DNA of 64,000 bases from Limimaricola variabilis (GTDB lineage: Bacteria; Pseudomonadota; Alphaproteobacteria; Rhodobacterales; Rhodobacteraceae): NCBI RefSeq assembly GCF_014195545.1, contig NZ_JACIBX010000001.1, forward strand, positions 206,463 through 270,462, in the 5' to 3' direction. The notes beneath the pieces are model-generated. The model was not told the DNA's origin, did not search any database, and worked only from the letters and a program-made list of their open reading frames with translations. Both the position numbers and the translations under genes were made by a program. Positions within the stretch are counted from its first letter, which is position 1, and the number at the start of each line of letters is the position of its first letter. Positions 26,023-34,727 of the stretch are shown here, in pieces.

Positions 26023-28317
26023 TCAACTCAGCATTGTTTGCATCAGATCGGCCTGGCCCGCCTGGGCCCCCGCCAATCCAGCCTGCGTCGCGGCATCTCC
26101 GGCCGCGATCGCGTCTTCCATCGTCCCGGCCGCGAGGCCCTCGGCGCCGTCGACCATCCCCTCTGCGAGGAAGGCCACCGCCTCGTTGGCCAGGGCCGCC
26201 ATGCCGACGCCCTGCGGCGCGGCGGTCTCGTCGATCAGCCCCGCCTGGTGCAACAGGGCGTCGTCATAGGTGCCGCCCTTGGCCATGATCTGGCTGTCGA
26301 CGCCCTGATCGTTGATCGAGGCGAGGTTGGCCAACAGGTTGGAATCGGTGATGATCTGCGCGCCGTCCTTCGCGGCGAGCTCGCCCTGCAAGGCGTCGAC
26401 CATGTCGGAATCGCCCATCACGTTGATCTGGTCGATCCAGTTCAGTGTGATGAAGTCGCCCTCGATGACCAGCACCTTCAGAAACTCGACGCCGTCGAAG
26501 AAATCGAGACCGAGCACGTCCTGGCCGATCTGCTGGGCGCCGCCGGTCAGGGCCTTGCTGGCATTGGACAGCGCGTTCGGCATCTCGGCCGCCGTGTCGA
26601 CACCCTTGGTCTCGATCCGCGCCTCGTTGTAGAGGAGGTTCGCCGGCGCCGGCTCAGCGGCCGGGGCTTTCGCCACCTCGGTCGTCTTCGGAGCTGTCTT
26701 GTCGCTGCCGTTGCCTTTCGGCCCTTCGACGCCCTTGAGGTCGGCGGCGCTCTTGCTGCTGCCATCCACGGCCTTGCTGCTGCCGCCCGCCTTATCGCCA
26801 CCGATCTCCAGCGTCTTCTTGCTGCTGTGCACGCTGTCGCTGCCGGCATCGAGCTTCTTGCCGCCGACCGCTGGCGCGGCGCCCGCTCCGCCGGGGCCCG
26901 TGGCCCCGACCGTGCCGGTGATCTGATCGTCATCGAGCAACAGGTTGGCCTGCCGCACGATGTTCATGTCGATCATGTTGCCACCGACAAAGATCACGTC
27001 GAAGTTCCAGCCGAACTGGTTCAGCGTCGCGATGTTGGCGAGCGAGTTGTCACCGGTGCCGAGCCGCAGCTCGTAGCCGCCGAAGCTGATCCGGACGTGG
27101 TCGGTGTCGTTGACGAAGTTGTATTGCTGGACCGTGTTGATCTGCACCAGATCGCCCTCGATCCGGGCGATCGCATAGCCCATCGGGCCACCCATCCAGC
27201 CGCCAGTGGAAGCCACGTTCGACACGGTGGTGATCTGCGCCGCGTTGTGGGCGAGCGAAGGTCCGGACTCCATCGAAGCGCTGGGCCCGTTGTCGCGGTT
27301 GAACAGCAGGTTGACCTGCGAGATGGCGTCGAAGTTGCGGGCGTAGCCCTCCACGACGATCACCGGCGCGTCGAGCCAGTCAGAATTGATCGAGGCGGAG
27401 TTGATCGCCGTGTTGCCGCCGGTGACCAGCTGATGGGTCGGAAGATCCTCCCTGTAGGAGACCGGCCCGGCCTCGCCGCCGGGACCGCGCATCGCCTCGG
27501 CAAAGCGCGCCTCGAAGCTGTCGGCCGGGGCGTTGCCCGGCTCGCGCCCGTCCTCGTCCGGGTCCTTGAGGCGCTGATAGATCGGCCGCAGCGTCATCCA
27601 GTCGGGCAGTTCCTCGACGCTGACCCCGTCAAGATGCAGCCCCTGCGCCGCCTCGCCGCGCAGCACCACCGCCCCGAGCGCGCCGCCTTCGAGGCTCGCG
27701 GCCTTGACCATGATCTCTTCGGTCATGCCGGCCCAGTCGAACCCGGCGCCCGCCTTGGCCAGGATCCCGGCCAGGGGCGCTGCAAAGGGCGCGAGCTCGT
27801 CGAGCTGATCGGCAAGGGTCCGCAGCGCGCCGTCCATCTGCATCGCGTTCTGCAGCGCGCGGGCGAGGTCGGCCGGGTTCAGGATGCCGAACAGGTCGCT
27901 ATCGTCGAGCCAGATTTCAGAAATCGTGACCGTCGCGACGCTCGAGGGCGGCGGCATCTCGGGGGTCACGCCCTCGGATCCCGTCTGCTCGAGCTTGACC
28001 TCGTCCTGCTGCCTGACCGGCGTCGGGGGAAGCAGGTCGATCTTCTCGTCCGGCGGCAGGCGCAGCGGCGGCAACTCGGCTTCGCGCGGCGCATAGGGCG
28101 GCGGAAGCGGCGTGTACTTCACCTTCGGGTCGAGGTCCTCGATCTTGTACTTCTGGATCAGCCGCAACCCCTCGAAGACAAGCGGCCCGAGCTCCTGATC
28201 CTGGAGCTGGGCCGCTCTGAAACTGTCGTAATCGGCCCTGAGCCGTGCTGCCTCTTCGGCCAGCTCAAAGGTGCCTATGAAATGGGCAATGCTGTCGGTG
28301 ACGCGTTCTCGGATCAT
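26023..28317 (-). CDS. type I secretion-linked Q-x-N repeat protein
   Basis: 764 residues with no signal peptide and no cysteine that I can see. Residues 1-110 are charged and Pro-rich (LPPPYAPREAELPPLRLPPDEK). From about 300 on there are degenerate repeats built from a hydrophobic strand and a Q-x-N turn: AISQVNLLFNRDNG, LVQINTVQQYNFVNDTDHV, MIDMNIVRQANLLLDDDQ and FITLNWIDQINVMGDSDMV. A low-complexity Ser/Lys/Gly linker separates the last two. The C-terminus is Ala-rich. It lies directly upstream of the ABC transporter gene, so it is a likely substrate or dedicated partner. No enzyme motif is visible. Confidence 0.8.
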   Translation of the reverse strand: MIRERVTDSIAHFIGTFELAEEAARLRADYDSFRAAQLQDQELGPLVFEGLRLIQKYKIEDLDPKVKYTPLPPPYAPREAELPPLRLPPDEKIDLLPPTPVRQQDEVKLEQTGSEGVTPEMPPPSSVATVTISEIWLDDSDLFGILNPADLARALQNAMQMDGALRTLADQLDELAPFAAPLAGILAKAGAGFDWAGMTEEIMVKAASLEGGALGAVVLRGEAAQGLHLDGVSVEELPDWMTLRPIYQRLKDPDEDGREPGNAPADSFEARFAEAMRGPGGEAGPVSYREDLPTHQLVTGGNTAINSASINSDWLDAPVIVVEGYARNFDAISQVNLLFNRDNGPSASMESGPSLAHNAAQITTVSNVASTGGWMGGPMGYAIARIEGDLVQINTVQQYNFVNDTDHVRISFGGYELRLGTGDNSLANIATLNQFGWNFDVIFVGGNMIDMNIVRQANLLLDDDQITGTVGATGPGGAGAAPAVGGKKLDAGSDSVHSSKKTLEIGGDKAGGSSKAVDGSSKSAADLKGVEGPKGNGSDKTAPKTTEVAKAPAAEPAPANLLYNEARIETKGVDTAAEMPNALSNASKALTGGAQQIGQDVLGLDFFDGVEFLKVLVIEGDFITLNWIDQINVMGDSDMVDALQGELAAKDGAQIITDSNLLANLASINDQGVDSQIMAKGGTYDDALLHQAGLIDETAAPQGVGMAALANEAVAFLAEGMVDGAEGLAAGTMEDAIAAGDAATQAGLAGAQAGQADLMQTMLS

Positions 28318-28429
28318 GATGCTGCTGCTGACCCCGCCTTTCCCGAGCCGGGCCTGGACCCGTGGCTGCCAAGTGGAATTCGGATTGGCGGAGATTGACG
28401 ATGCCGGTCCGCCACCGGCCGAATGGTGA

Positions 28430-28457
28430 CCGGGGCCGGTCGCAAGACCGGCCCCGG
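28430..28457. terminator. strong hairpin after the low-complexity gene
   Basis: CCGGGGCCGGTC (28430-28441) pairs perfectly with GACCGGCCCCGG (28446-28457) around GCAA. It lies 13 bases past the stop of the 1108-residue gene on the reverse strand and ahead of the 764-residue gene. With no T-run, it may act as a partial terminator or mRNA stabiliser that sets a higher dose of the first gene. Confidence 0.6.
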
Positions 28458-28470
28458 ATCGTCTCGCGGC

Positions 28471-31400
28471 TTACATGCCGTCCTGGTCGTCGCCGACATA
28501 GGTGGAGCTGAAGGAGCCGCCGACCACGTTCATGTCCACCGTGTTGCCGAGGACGTTGGCCCCCATCACGATGTCCTGGTTGAACGCGCTCTGCTCGACC
28601 TGCGCTGCCGCCGAGGCGAAGGATTCGCCGGTGACGTAGCCGGAGTCGCCGTTGCCCGAGCCCCAGCTTCCGCCGTTGCCGCCGCCGCCGCCGTCGCCGT
28701 TCATGGCGTTGCCGGCATTGCCGCCCATCGCGTCACCGCCCCAGGCCATGCCGCCATCGGCCATGCCGCCATTGGCGCTGCCGCTGGCTCCGCCCATGGC
28801 GCTCGCTGCGCCGGCGTTGCCGCCATCGGCGGTTGATGCCACCGCGCCAGCCGCGGAGGTCGCCGCGTTGGTGGTCATGGAGCCGTCGGCCGCCCCGCCG
28901 TAGCCGGTGTCGATGTCGGAGTCGTTGTCGGCTTCCGCCATCGCCATCGCTTCGAGGGCCATCTCCGACAGACCGCCGTAACCACCATCGCCATCGGCCG
29001 TGCCGGTGGTTGTGCTGGTCGAGGTCGAGTCGTTGTCGGAACTGTTCGCACCGCCGACGCCGCCGGTGCCATCGGCCATCGCATCACCCGAGATGGTGTT
29101 GGTATGGGTACCAGCTTCCAGCTGTCCGCCTCCGGCGGCGCCGGTGGTATGGCCGTTGGAGTTCGCATTAACGGCGTTGGTGGCGTCGTTGTCGGTGCCT
29201 GCGGCACCGCCATCGCCGGTGTGAACCTTGTTGCCATTGTCGGTATCGACAGTAGCATCATTGTCCGCGCCGGCCCCACCGCCGTTCACGCCACCCACTT
29301 CGGCCTTGTTGTGCAAGTCGCTGTGGGTCTTGTTGTCGGCCGTACCGCCGTCACCCGAAGCGGCGCCTCCTGCTCCGCCGTCATTGTCGGCCGAGGCGTC
29401 GGTATGCGCCTTGGACTTGTTGGTCGAGTTCGCAGCGCCACCGTCACCACTGTCAGAGTCGGTCGTACCGTTGCTCTGGGACTGCGCCGTATCAGCATGA
29501 ACAGCTTGACCGCCGGTCCCTGCACCGCCGTTGCCGTTGCTATCGGCATGGGCCTTGGAGGTATTGTCGGCGTCCCCAGCCTTGGCTTTTGTTTCGGCCT
29601 CGCCGTAGGACTTCGCGTGAGAGTCGTTGTTGGCCGCGGCGCCCTCGCCGCCATCGCCGTCGGCGTATGCCTTGGCCTTGGCATGTGCGTCGTTGTTGGC
29701 GTCGCCAGCAGCACCGCCATTGCCGGACGCATCGGAGGTCGAGGTAGCGTCGTTGTTAGTGTCGCCTCGGCCGCCGTTACCTGCTTGCCCACCTGTATCG
29801 GCGTGGATCTTGGTGTGAGCGTCGCCGTCACCGGCTTCATTGCCGTTGTCGTCGTGCTTTTTGTTGTCCTTCTTCCAGTTGTGGGGCTTGTCGCCACCGC
29901 CGCCGCCGCCGACATCGCCACCATCGCCATCGGTCTCATTCTTGACATAGATGTCGTTGTCGGTGTTGCCGCCTTTGCCACCATCAGCCCAACCATCGGC
30001 GTGAGACTTGGAGGTAGAGGCATTGTTGGTATCGCCACCTTCGCCGCCACTACCATCGCTATGAGCCTTGGACTTTGAGTAGGCGTCGTTATTGGTGTTT
30101 CCACCATTACCGCCGTCTCCCTTGGACTTGGCATAAGCGTCGGAAGTGTTAGTTGCGTTGCCTGAATCGGCATCCGTGGCGGCCTTGCCAAGAGACACCG
30201 ACACCGCGTCGTTGTCGGGGCTACCGCCCGTGCCATCACCGGCAGCAGCGTTGCCGGTTGTGCCTGCGGAGTTGGTGCCGGTCACATCGCCATCGGCCTT
30301 GCCGGATTCGCCTCCATCCGCATGGCCCTGCGCATTCGAACCAGCGTTCCCGCTAGTCGCGCCGCTTCCATTACCACCGTTGCCGCCGTCATGCTTGGCA
30401 TCCGCGTCGGCCTCGGTATCGGCGTAGATTTTGCCCTTTTGCTCGCCGACCATGCCGCCGTTGCCAGCTGTGCTATTAGCATTGCCGTCAGCGCTGTTCG
30501 TCGTGCCAGTCGTGGCGGTCGGATCCGAGTTGCCACCATTGCCGCCATCGGCATCGCCCTTGGCCTTGGCCTTCACGTCGACGTCGTTCTTGCTCTTGAT
30601 GTCGCCCGAATTGCCGCCTCCAGCCCAAGTATGAGCATGCAACGCAGCCCCACTAGCATCACCGTTGGCATTGGTCGTGACGTTGCCGCCGTCGCCGCCC
30701 TTATCGTCCGAGTATGCCTTGGACTTAGTTTCCGAAGTGGTGTTGTTGTCGTTGTCGGTGTTGCCACCGGCTCCACCGGCCGATGTATTGCCGCCCTGGT
30801 TGGTTGTAGGAGCTTGGGTGGTGTCATTGGTCGAGTTGTTGTTACCGCCGTTGCCTCCATCGGCATTCGTGGTGCCGTTGGTAGTTGCACCCGCCGCGGT
30901 ATGCCCCGTCGCACCCGAGCTGCCGCCATTTCCACCGGTTCCACCGGTCGTGTTGGCGTTGCCGCCAGCGCCGCTCGCGCCGCCATTGGCGGTGCCGTTG
31001 GCCGTGCCGCCTTGGCCAGCATCAGGATCGCCGCCCGTGGAATGGGCGCCGCTGCCGCCCTGGCCACCGTCACCGCCGGCATTGATGCCGTCACCCGACT
31101 TGGCATGGCCGCCGTTAGCCGTACCATTTTGGGTAAACATCCCGGTATTCGAGACGGATGCGGTCCCGAGGGTGTCGGTGTCGTCCAGGTTGATCTGCTG
31201 GAGGTTGACGATGCCGGCGTCATTGCCGCCGCCGCCCAGCGAGTCGCTCAGCACGTCATCCATGCCGACGTCATCGCCCGGGTTGTAATCGTAATCGATC
31301 GAACCCTTGGCGTTGAAGAACGTGTTGCCGTCGGAGTTCTTCAGGTCGAAATCGCCGATGTCGTTGTCGTTATGGGCGCCGATGTCATCGAGATCCATGC

Positions 31401-31797
31401 CGATATCGATGTCGACGTCGACGTCTGTCTTGCTGTGATTGTAGTTGTCGTTCGTGTTGACGTTGTCGCTGCCGCTCCAGGCCTTGGCGTGGGCGTCGCC
31501 CTTGGAGTGGCTGTGGCTGTGGCTGTCAGCGTCGCTCTCGGCGTCGCTCTTGGCTTTGCTCTTGTTCAGGTTCTTGTTGAAGTTCCCGTTGTGATTGTCG
31601 TTGTTATTTCCGTTGTCATTGTCGTTATTATTGTCGTTATCGTTGTCGTTATCGTTGTTGTTCCCTTCGCCCATCTCGTCATCAGGAAGCGGATCGGGAT
31701 CCGGATCCGGGATGTAGGGGTCGTCAGGCGTGTAGTTCTCGCCTTGTGTACCGAAGCTGAACAGGCCGTTTCCGCCGTTACCGTTGCGCGTGCTCAT
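28471..31797 (-). CDS. 1108-residue Gly/Asn/Asp-rich secreted matrix-type protein
   Basis: Start at the ATG at 31797 (MSTRNGNGGNGLFSFGTQ), preceded by GGAGA. No signal peptide and no cysteine. Residues about 50-85 are Asn/Asp alternations. They are followed by Ser/Asp/His pairs, then about 750 residues of irregular units that pair a GGxGG turn with NTNND or Ser/Lys/Ala/Asp stretches (such as GDGGNGGNTNNDAYSKSK). The last 45 residues are ordered: QSAFNQDIVMGANVLGNTVD, MNVVGG, VGDDQDGM. That end repeats the signature of the neighbouring 764-residue protein. It is probably a calcium-loving, disordered or beta-roll exported polymer; no known RTX nonapeptide run is seen. Confidence 0.78.
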   Translation of the reverse strand: MSTRNGNGGNGLFSFGTQGENYTPDDPYIPDPDPDPLPDDEMGEGNNNDNDNDNDNNNDNDNGNNNDNHNGNFNKNLNKSKAKSDAESDADSHSHSHSKGDAHAKAWSGSDNVNTNDNYNHSKTDVDVDIDIGMDLDDIGAHNDNDIGDFDLKNSDGNTFFNAKGSIDYDYNPGDDVGMDDVLSDSLGGGGNDAGIVNLQQINLDDTDTLGTASVSNTGMFTQNGTANGGHAKSGDGINAGGDGGQGGSGAHSTGGDPDAGQGGTANGTANGGASGAGGNANTTGGTGGNGGSSGATGHTAAGATTNGTTNADGGNGGNNNSTNDTTQAPTTNQGGNTSAGGAGGNTDNDNNTTSETKSKAYSDDKGGDGGNVTTNANGDASGAALHAHTWAGGGNSGDIKSKNDVDVKAKAKGDADGGNGGNSDPTATTGTTNSADGNANSTAGNGGMVGEQKGKIYADTEADADAKHDGGNGGNGSGATSGNAGSNAQGHADGGESGKADGDVTGTNSAGTTGNAAAGDGTGGSPDNDAVSVSLGKAATDADSGNATNTSDAYAKSKGDGGNGGNTNNDAYSKSKAHSDGSGGEGGDTNNASTSKSHADGWADGGKGGNTDNDIYVKNETDGDGGDVGGGGGGDKPHNWKKDNKKHDDNGNEAGDGDAHTKIHADTGGQAGNGGRGDTNNDATSTSDASGNGGAAGDANNDAHAKAKAYADGDGGEGAAANNDSHAKSYGEAETKAKAGDADNTSKAHADSNGNGGAGTGGQAVHADTAQSQSNGTTDSDSGDGGAANSTNKSKAHTDASADNDGGAGGAASGDGGTADNKTHSDLHNKAEVGGVNGGGAGADNDATVDTDNGNKVHTGDGGAAGTDNDATNAVNANSNGHTTGAAGGGQLEAGTHTNTISGDAMADGTGGVGGANSSDNDSTSTSTTTGTADGDGGYGGLSEMALEAMAMAEADNDSDIDTGYGGAADGSMTTNAATSAAGAVASTADGGNAGAASAMGGASGSANGGMADGGMAWGGDAMGGNAGNAMNGDGGGGGNGGSWGSGNGDSGYVTGESFASAAAQVEQSAFNQDIVMGANVLGNTVDMNVVGGSFSSTYVGDDQDGM
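31575..31668. repeat. Asn/Asp codon microrepeat
   Basis: Runs of GTCGTT/GTTATT on the plus strand (AAC/GAC/AAT on the coding strand) encode alternating Asn and Asp in the secreted protein. The short-period DNA repeat is prone to slippage, so length may vary among strains without breaking the frame when changes come in multiples of six bases. Confidence 0.7.
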
Positions 31798-32430
31798 TTC
31801 AAAGTCTCCAGAGATGCCGCCACCGTGCACCGCCAGTCTGTCCAAAGCGGTGGTCGCGATCGCGTATGGTTGGAAGATTTGGTAGTTGCGTCCTGTCGGA
31901 CAGGCGCCTCGAGGCCGATGGCCTCATGGGCGTCGTTCGTTCCCTATGGGTAAAACCTCCCCGACTGGTCCGCTAAAGCACCGACCCGAGGACAAACGCG
32001 GCGATCAATCAAAGGACGATCATCCGGCCAGTCCCGACCCGATGGAGAAAGGGTGCCGCGAAGCCATGAATCGAGCAGCCCGGAAATAGCGACTAGACCG
32101 ATTCAGCGGCAAGACCGCCTGAAATCAGGGCAGTTCCCGTTTCGTGCCAACCGAACCGGACGATCACACTAACGTGAAGTTGCAGGGGGGTGGCATGATC
32201 TTGCCGACTTGAGGCGACCCTACGTCAACAAAGCGGCATCTTAACGGCTTGTTTTTGATGTCGAGTTGCAGCTCTGGCGCGAGAAAACCAAAGGACAAGC
32301 TGTGGAGTGCAAGATACTGTCAATTTACCAAGTTTAATCTTTGGATATATGTGCCGTGCGTGGCCTCGTGGATACACTTCTTTTTGCCAGCATTGTGGCA
32401 AAATAGACGTCTCATTTTTCGAGGTGATCC
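31798..32430. other. 633-bp gene-free divergent control region
   Basis: No convincing coding frame in either direction; the short frames here have no ribosome site or family character. The base composition becomes more AT-rich towards 32240-32430, in contrast to the flanking genes. It separates the reverse-strand secreted-protein operon from the forward luxR gene, so it should hold both promoters. The one clear structure is the palindrome at 32382-32403. Confidence 0.7.
32382..32403. promoter_or_regulatory. palindrome upstream of luxR-type gene
   Basis: TTTTGCCA (32382-32389), 6 bases, TGGCAAAA (32396-32403): a perfect 8-bp inverted repeat ending 27 bases before the regulator start. Position and symmetry fit an operator for a dimeric LuxR/FixJ-type protein, possibly autoregulation. 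A transcription attenuator is the alternative. Confidence 0.5.
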
Positions 32431-33213
32431 ATGTTTTCCCGCGACAGAGCCCTCGGGCTTCGCAAGGTTTCGGACCAGCACATTGCGCATAGTCCCTATG
32501 TTTCCATGGTCGGTGACGAGTTTTGTTTCCCAGACGGCCTCATTGACCTTCTTTCCAAAGGATTTCCCACGATTTCGTTCCGGCGGGCCGCCCTTCACGA
32601 TGAGGGCGAACCGCAGGCATGGGCGGAAGCCGAGGCGCATCACCGCCTGATCATCATGGACGCCACCTATGTCGCCGATCTGGTCGACGCCGCGCGCTTC
32701 CTGAAAATGAGCGGTGCCGAGAGACTGGTTCTCGCCTACCAGCATCAGCTGCCCGACCAGGCTTTATTGCTGCATGCGCTGCAGCAGGATGCCACGCCGC
32801 GCTTGGGTCTCCTGCCGCTGAACGTGCAGATCGACGTGCTCATCTCCATGGTACGGCTGTTGCTTCACGGGCAGCTCGTCTTTCCGATCGAAGCCCTGCA
32901 CGCGCTGAGTATCAGCAATGGACAGGTGGCGACTCCCGAGGGCGAGCAAGCCGTGCAACTCACCCCTGCTGCATTACCGGCCGAGGACGACCACGCGGGC
33001 GAGCTGACGCCGCGCGAATGGGAGGTGCTCACGCTTCTCGCACAAGGCAAGCAGAACAAGATCCTCGCCGCCGAGCTCGGTCTGTCCGAGCACACGGTAA
33101 AGCTCCACATTCACCACGTGATCCGCAAGCTGAACGTCTCAAACCGAACCGGCGCGGTGGTCTGGTATCTGGGGCATGTCGAGGCCGCCCAGGCGGCGGC
33201 CGCGCGCAGATGA
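32431..33213 (+). CDS. LuxR-type transcriptional regulator
   Basis: 260 residues with GAGGTG before the ATG. The C-terminus is a full LuxR/FixJ HTH (GELTPREWEVLTLLAQGKQNKILAAELGLSEHTVKLHIHHVIRKLNVSNR). The N-terminal 180 residues have a receiver-like alternation (HRLIIMDATYVADLV, GLLPLNVQIDVLISMVRLLL) but lack the acidic pocket and phospho-Asp/Lys set of a canonical receiver. They show no acyl-homoserine-lactone domain. It sits divergently to the secreted-protein operon and is the obvious candidate regulator. It is coupled by ATGA to the HEPN-like gene. Confidence 0.85.
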   Translation: MFSRDRALGLRKVSDQHIAHSPYVSMVGDEFCFPDGLIDLLSKGFPTISFRRAALHDEGEPQAWAEAEAHHRLIIMDATYVADLVDAARFLKMSGAERLVLAYQHQLPDQALLLHALQQDATPRLGLLPLNVQIDVLISMVRLLLHGQLVFPIEALHALSISNGQVATPEGEQAVQLTPAALPAEDDHAGELTPREWEVLTLLAQGKQNKILAAELGLSEHTVKLHIHHVIRKLNVSNRTGAVVWYLGHVEAAQAAAARR

Positions 33214-33740
33214 CGCCCGGAGCGGCCACCCAGCCGCTCCCCCCCGGCGCGGCGGAGCTGAGCGAGTTCGATCGGCTCCTGCTGCTCGTCGGGCACATGA
33301 ATTACAGCTGGAGCAACACCGAAAGCCTGCTGATCCACCTGATCGCCGGGCTCGCGGGCACCGACAAGACCAGCGCCGTCATCATCTTTCTCACCCTGAA
33401 CACCACCCGGGCCCGACTCGATCTGGTCGAGCGCCTTGCCAAGTCGGGCCGGAGCGCGCCGGAGCTGCGCGACCGCATCCTCGAACTGACCGGCCGGATC
33501 CGCCGGCATCAAGCGCTGCGCAACCATTACAGCCATTCGCTCTACAGCTTCGATGCCGAAAGCGGCGCGGCGCGGACCATCACCATGCGGATCGCGGATC
33601 GCAAGACCGGCTTGAAGATGGGCCAAAGTGACGCGGTCGACGCCGAGGCCATCGAGCGGGTCGTCGAAACCATCGACGCGCTGCGCCAACTGAACCACGA
33701 TATCTGGACATTGATCATCGCCGAGAAATTCCCGGTCTGA
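33210..33740 (+). CDS. small helical protein with HEPN-like RNxxxH motif
   Basis: 176 residues, mostly helical. Arg104-Asn105 and His109 in ALRNHYSHSLYSF make an RNxxxH motif, the active-site pattern of HEPN RNases. An acidic helix (ELSEFDRLLLLVGHMNYSWSN) precedes it, as in many HEPN folds. It overlaps luxR by ATGA and is followed 28 bp later by a second LuxR-type gene, so it is in a regulatory operon. It might be an RNA-binding or RNA-cleaving partner, or a fold relative without activity. No partner antitoxin is visible. The family call is tentative. Confidence 0.6.
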   Translation: MTPGAATQPLPPGAAELSEFDRLLLLVGHMNYSWSNTESLLIHLIAGLAGTDKTSAVIIFLTLNTTRARLDLVERLAKSGRSAPELRDRILELTGRIRRHQALRNHYSHSLYSFDAESGAARTITMRIADRKTGLKMGQSDAVDAEAIERVVETIDALRQLNHDIWTLIIAEKFPV

Positions 33741-33768
33741 CTGAAGGGGCCGCGACCGACGACAGGAC

Positions 33769-34443
33769 ATGGAGATGCCGCCGACCGATATGCCGCCGAG
33801 GGACGACACCGCCGATTACATCCTCTCCCTCACCGCCATGACCGATCCCGAGCGGTTGTGGCGCGGCCATCACGCGCGCATGGCGGCCCATGGGATCGAC
33901 CGGATCTGCTATGCCGCGCTGCCCGATCTCGATCCGGATACATTGACACCGCGCGAGGGCATGCTGCTTTGCGCCGATCCTTGCGGCTGCAGCCTTCGTC
34001 CCCTCGGGATCGACGATACCGAGATCGCCCGTTGGGTAATCGGCGAGATGCCCGCGCCCCCTTGCCAGCCGGGGCCGGCGCATACCCTGCGCTTCGGCGA
34101 CGCGGGCGCGCGCTGGCGCGGCGCCATCGCGCTCGGCCGCGGCGACGGGACGGCCGCGTCGCCGCCGCATGCCGCCGTTCAGGCCGAGAACGCCGTCTTC
34201 CACCTCCGTCTGACTTCCCTGCCCGGCCGCTGCATCCAGCTGACCCCTCGGCAGGTCGAGGTGCTCGATCTGGTCGCGCTCGGTTACACGACACGAGAGG
34301 TGGCCGAACGGCTCAATCTGACGCCGACCACGGTCGAGAAGCATCTTCGCCTGGCGCGCGAGGCGCTGGGCGCGCGCAACACCACGCATGCGGTGTTCCG
34401 GGCCGCTCAACTGGGCGGCGTACTGGACCAAAAGGACAGGTGA
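33769..34443 (+). CDS. second LuxR-type transcriptional regulator
   Basis: 224 residues. C-terminal HTH: CIQLTPRQVEVLDLVALGYTTREVAERLNLTPTTVEKHLRLAREALGARNTTHAV. The N-terminal part (GHHARMAAHGIDRICYAALPD, MLLCADPCGCSLRPLG) recalls the alpha/beta/alpha sandwich of autoinducer-binding LuxR domains, but shortened and without the conserved Trp/Tyr/Asp ligand residues, so the ligand is unknown. The start could be 33769 or the second Met at 33775. It is convergent with tsf. Confidence 0.82.
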   Translation: MEMPPTDMPPRDDTADYILSLTAMTDPERLWRGHHARMAAHGIDRICYAALPDLDPDTLTPREGMLLCADPCGCSLRPLGIDDTEIARWVIGEMPAPPCQPGPAHTLRFGDAGARWRGAIALGRGDGTAASPPHAAVQAENAVFHLRLTSLPGRCIQLTPRQVEVLDLVALGYTTREVAERLNLTPTTVEKHLRLAREALGARNTTHAVFRAAQLGGVLDQKDR

Positions 34444-34674
34444 CGGCAAAAACTGAGGAATACCCCACTTACGCCGAATCCCGATCCGTGACAGATTCGA
34501 GAAGTATTCAACCAGTGACGGTGTTTTGACCACTCGACATCAGGCCTGACCGGTCTGGTGACGATACCGACAGCAGCAGGTCGGTTAGTCCAGCATGAAG
34601 CAGTCGCGTCCGTCACCGCCGACGGGCGCGACGCTTTCGTTTGGGGCCCGCGTCGCGACACCGGACACGAAAAT

Positions 34675-34712
34675 GGACGCCGCCCGAACCGGGCGGCGTC
34701 CTCTTTTCTCGT
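34675..34712. terminator. bidirectional intrinsic terminator
   Basis: GGACGCCGCCCG (34675-34686) pairs perfectly with CGGGCGGCGTCC (34690-34701) around AAC. On the minus strand it is followed by ATTTTCG, and on the plus strand by TCTTTTCTCG. It lies 27 bases past the tsf stop and between convergent units, so it can end rpsB-tsf and, from the other side, the regulator operon. Confidence 0.85.
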
Positions 34713-34727
34713 ACCGATCGCGATGGA

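Noticed and set aside
28471-31797. CRISPR array in the repetitive stretch
   Set aside because: The repeats are irregular in length and spacing, are open in one long frame and track Gly/Asn/Asp codons. There are no constant repeats with unique spacers.
30322-31953. 543-residue forward frame opposite the secreted protein
   Set aside because: Hydrophobic repeats arise from antisense of Asn/Asp/Gly codons; the reverse frame has the start, ribosome site and ordered ends.
31886-32089. 67-residue forward frame in the control region
   Set aside because: No ribosome site, no hydrophobic or domain pattern, and it lies in a region whose composition looks non-coding.
32180-32212. Possible sigma-54 -24/-12 promoter (TGGCAT-N4-TTGC)
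   Set aside because: The spacer is one base too short for sigma-54, and the -24 lacks the usual C. With both NtrC-type regulators missing GAFTGA there is no support from context.
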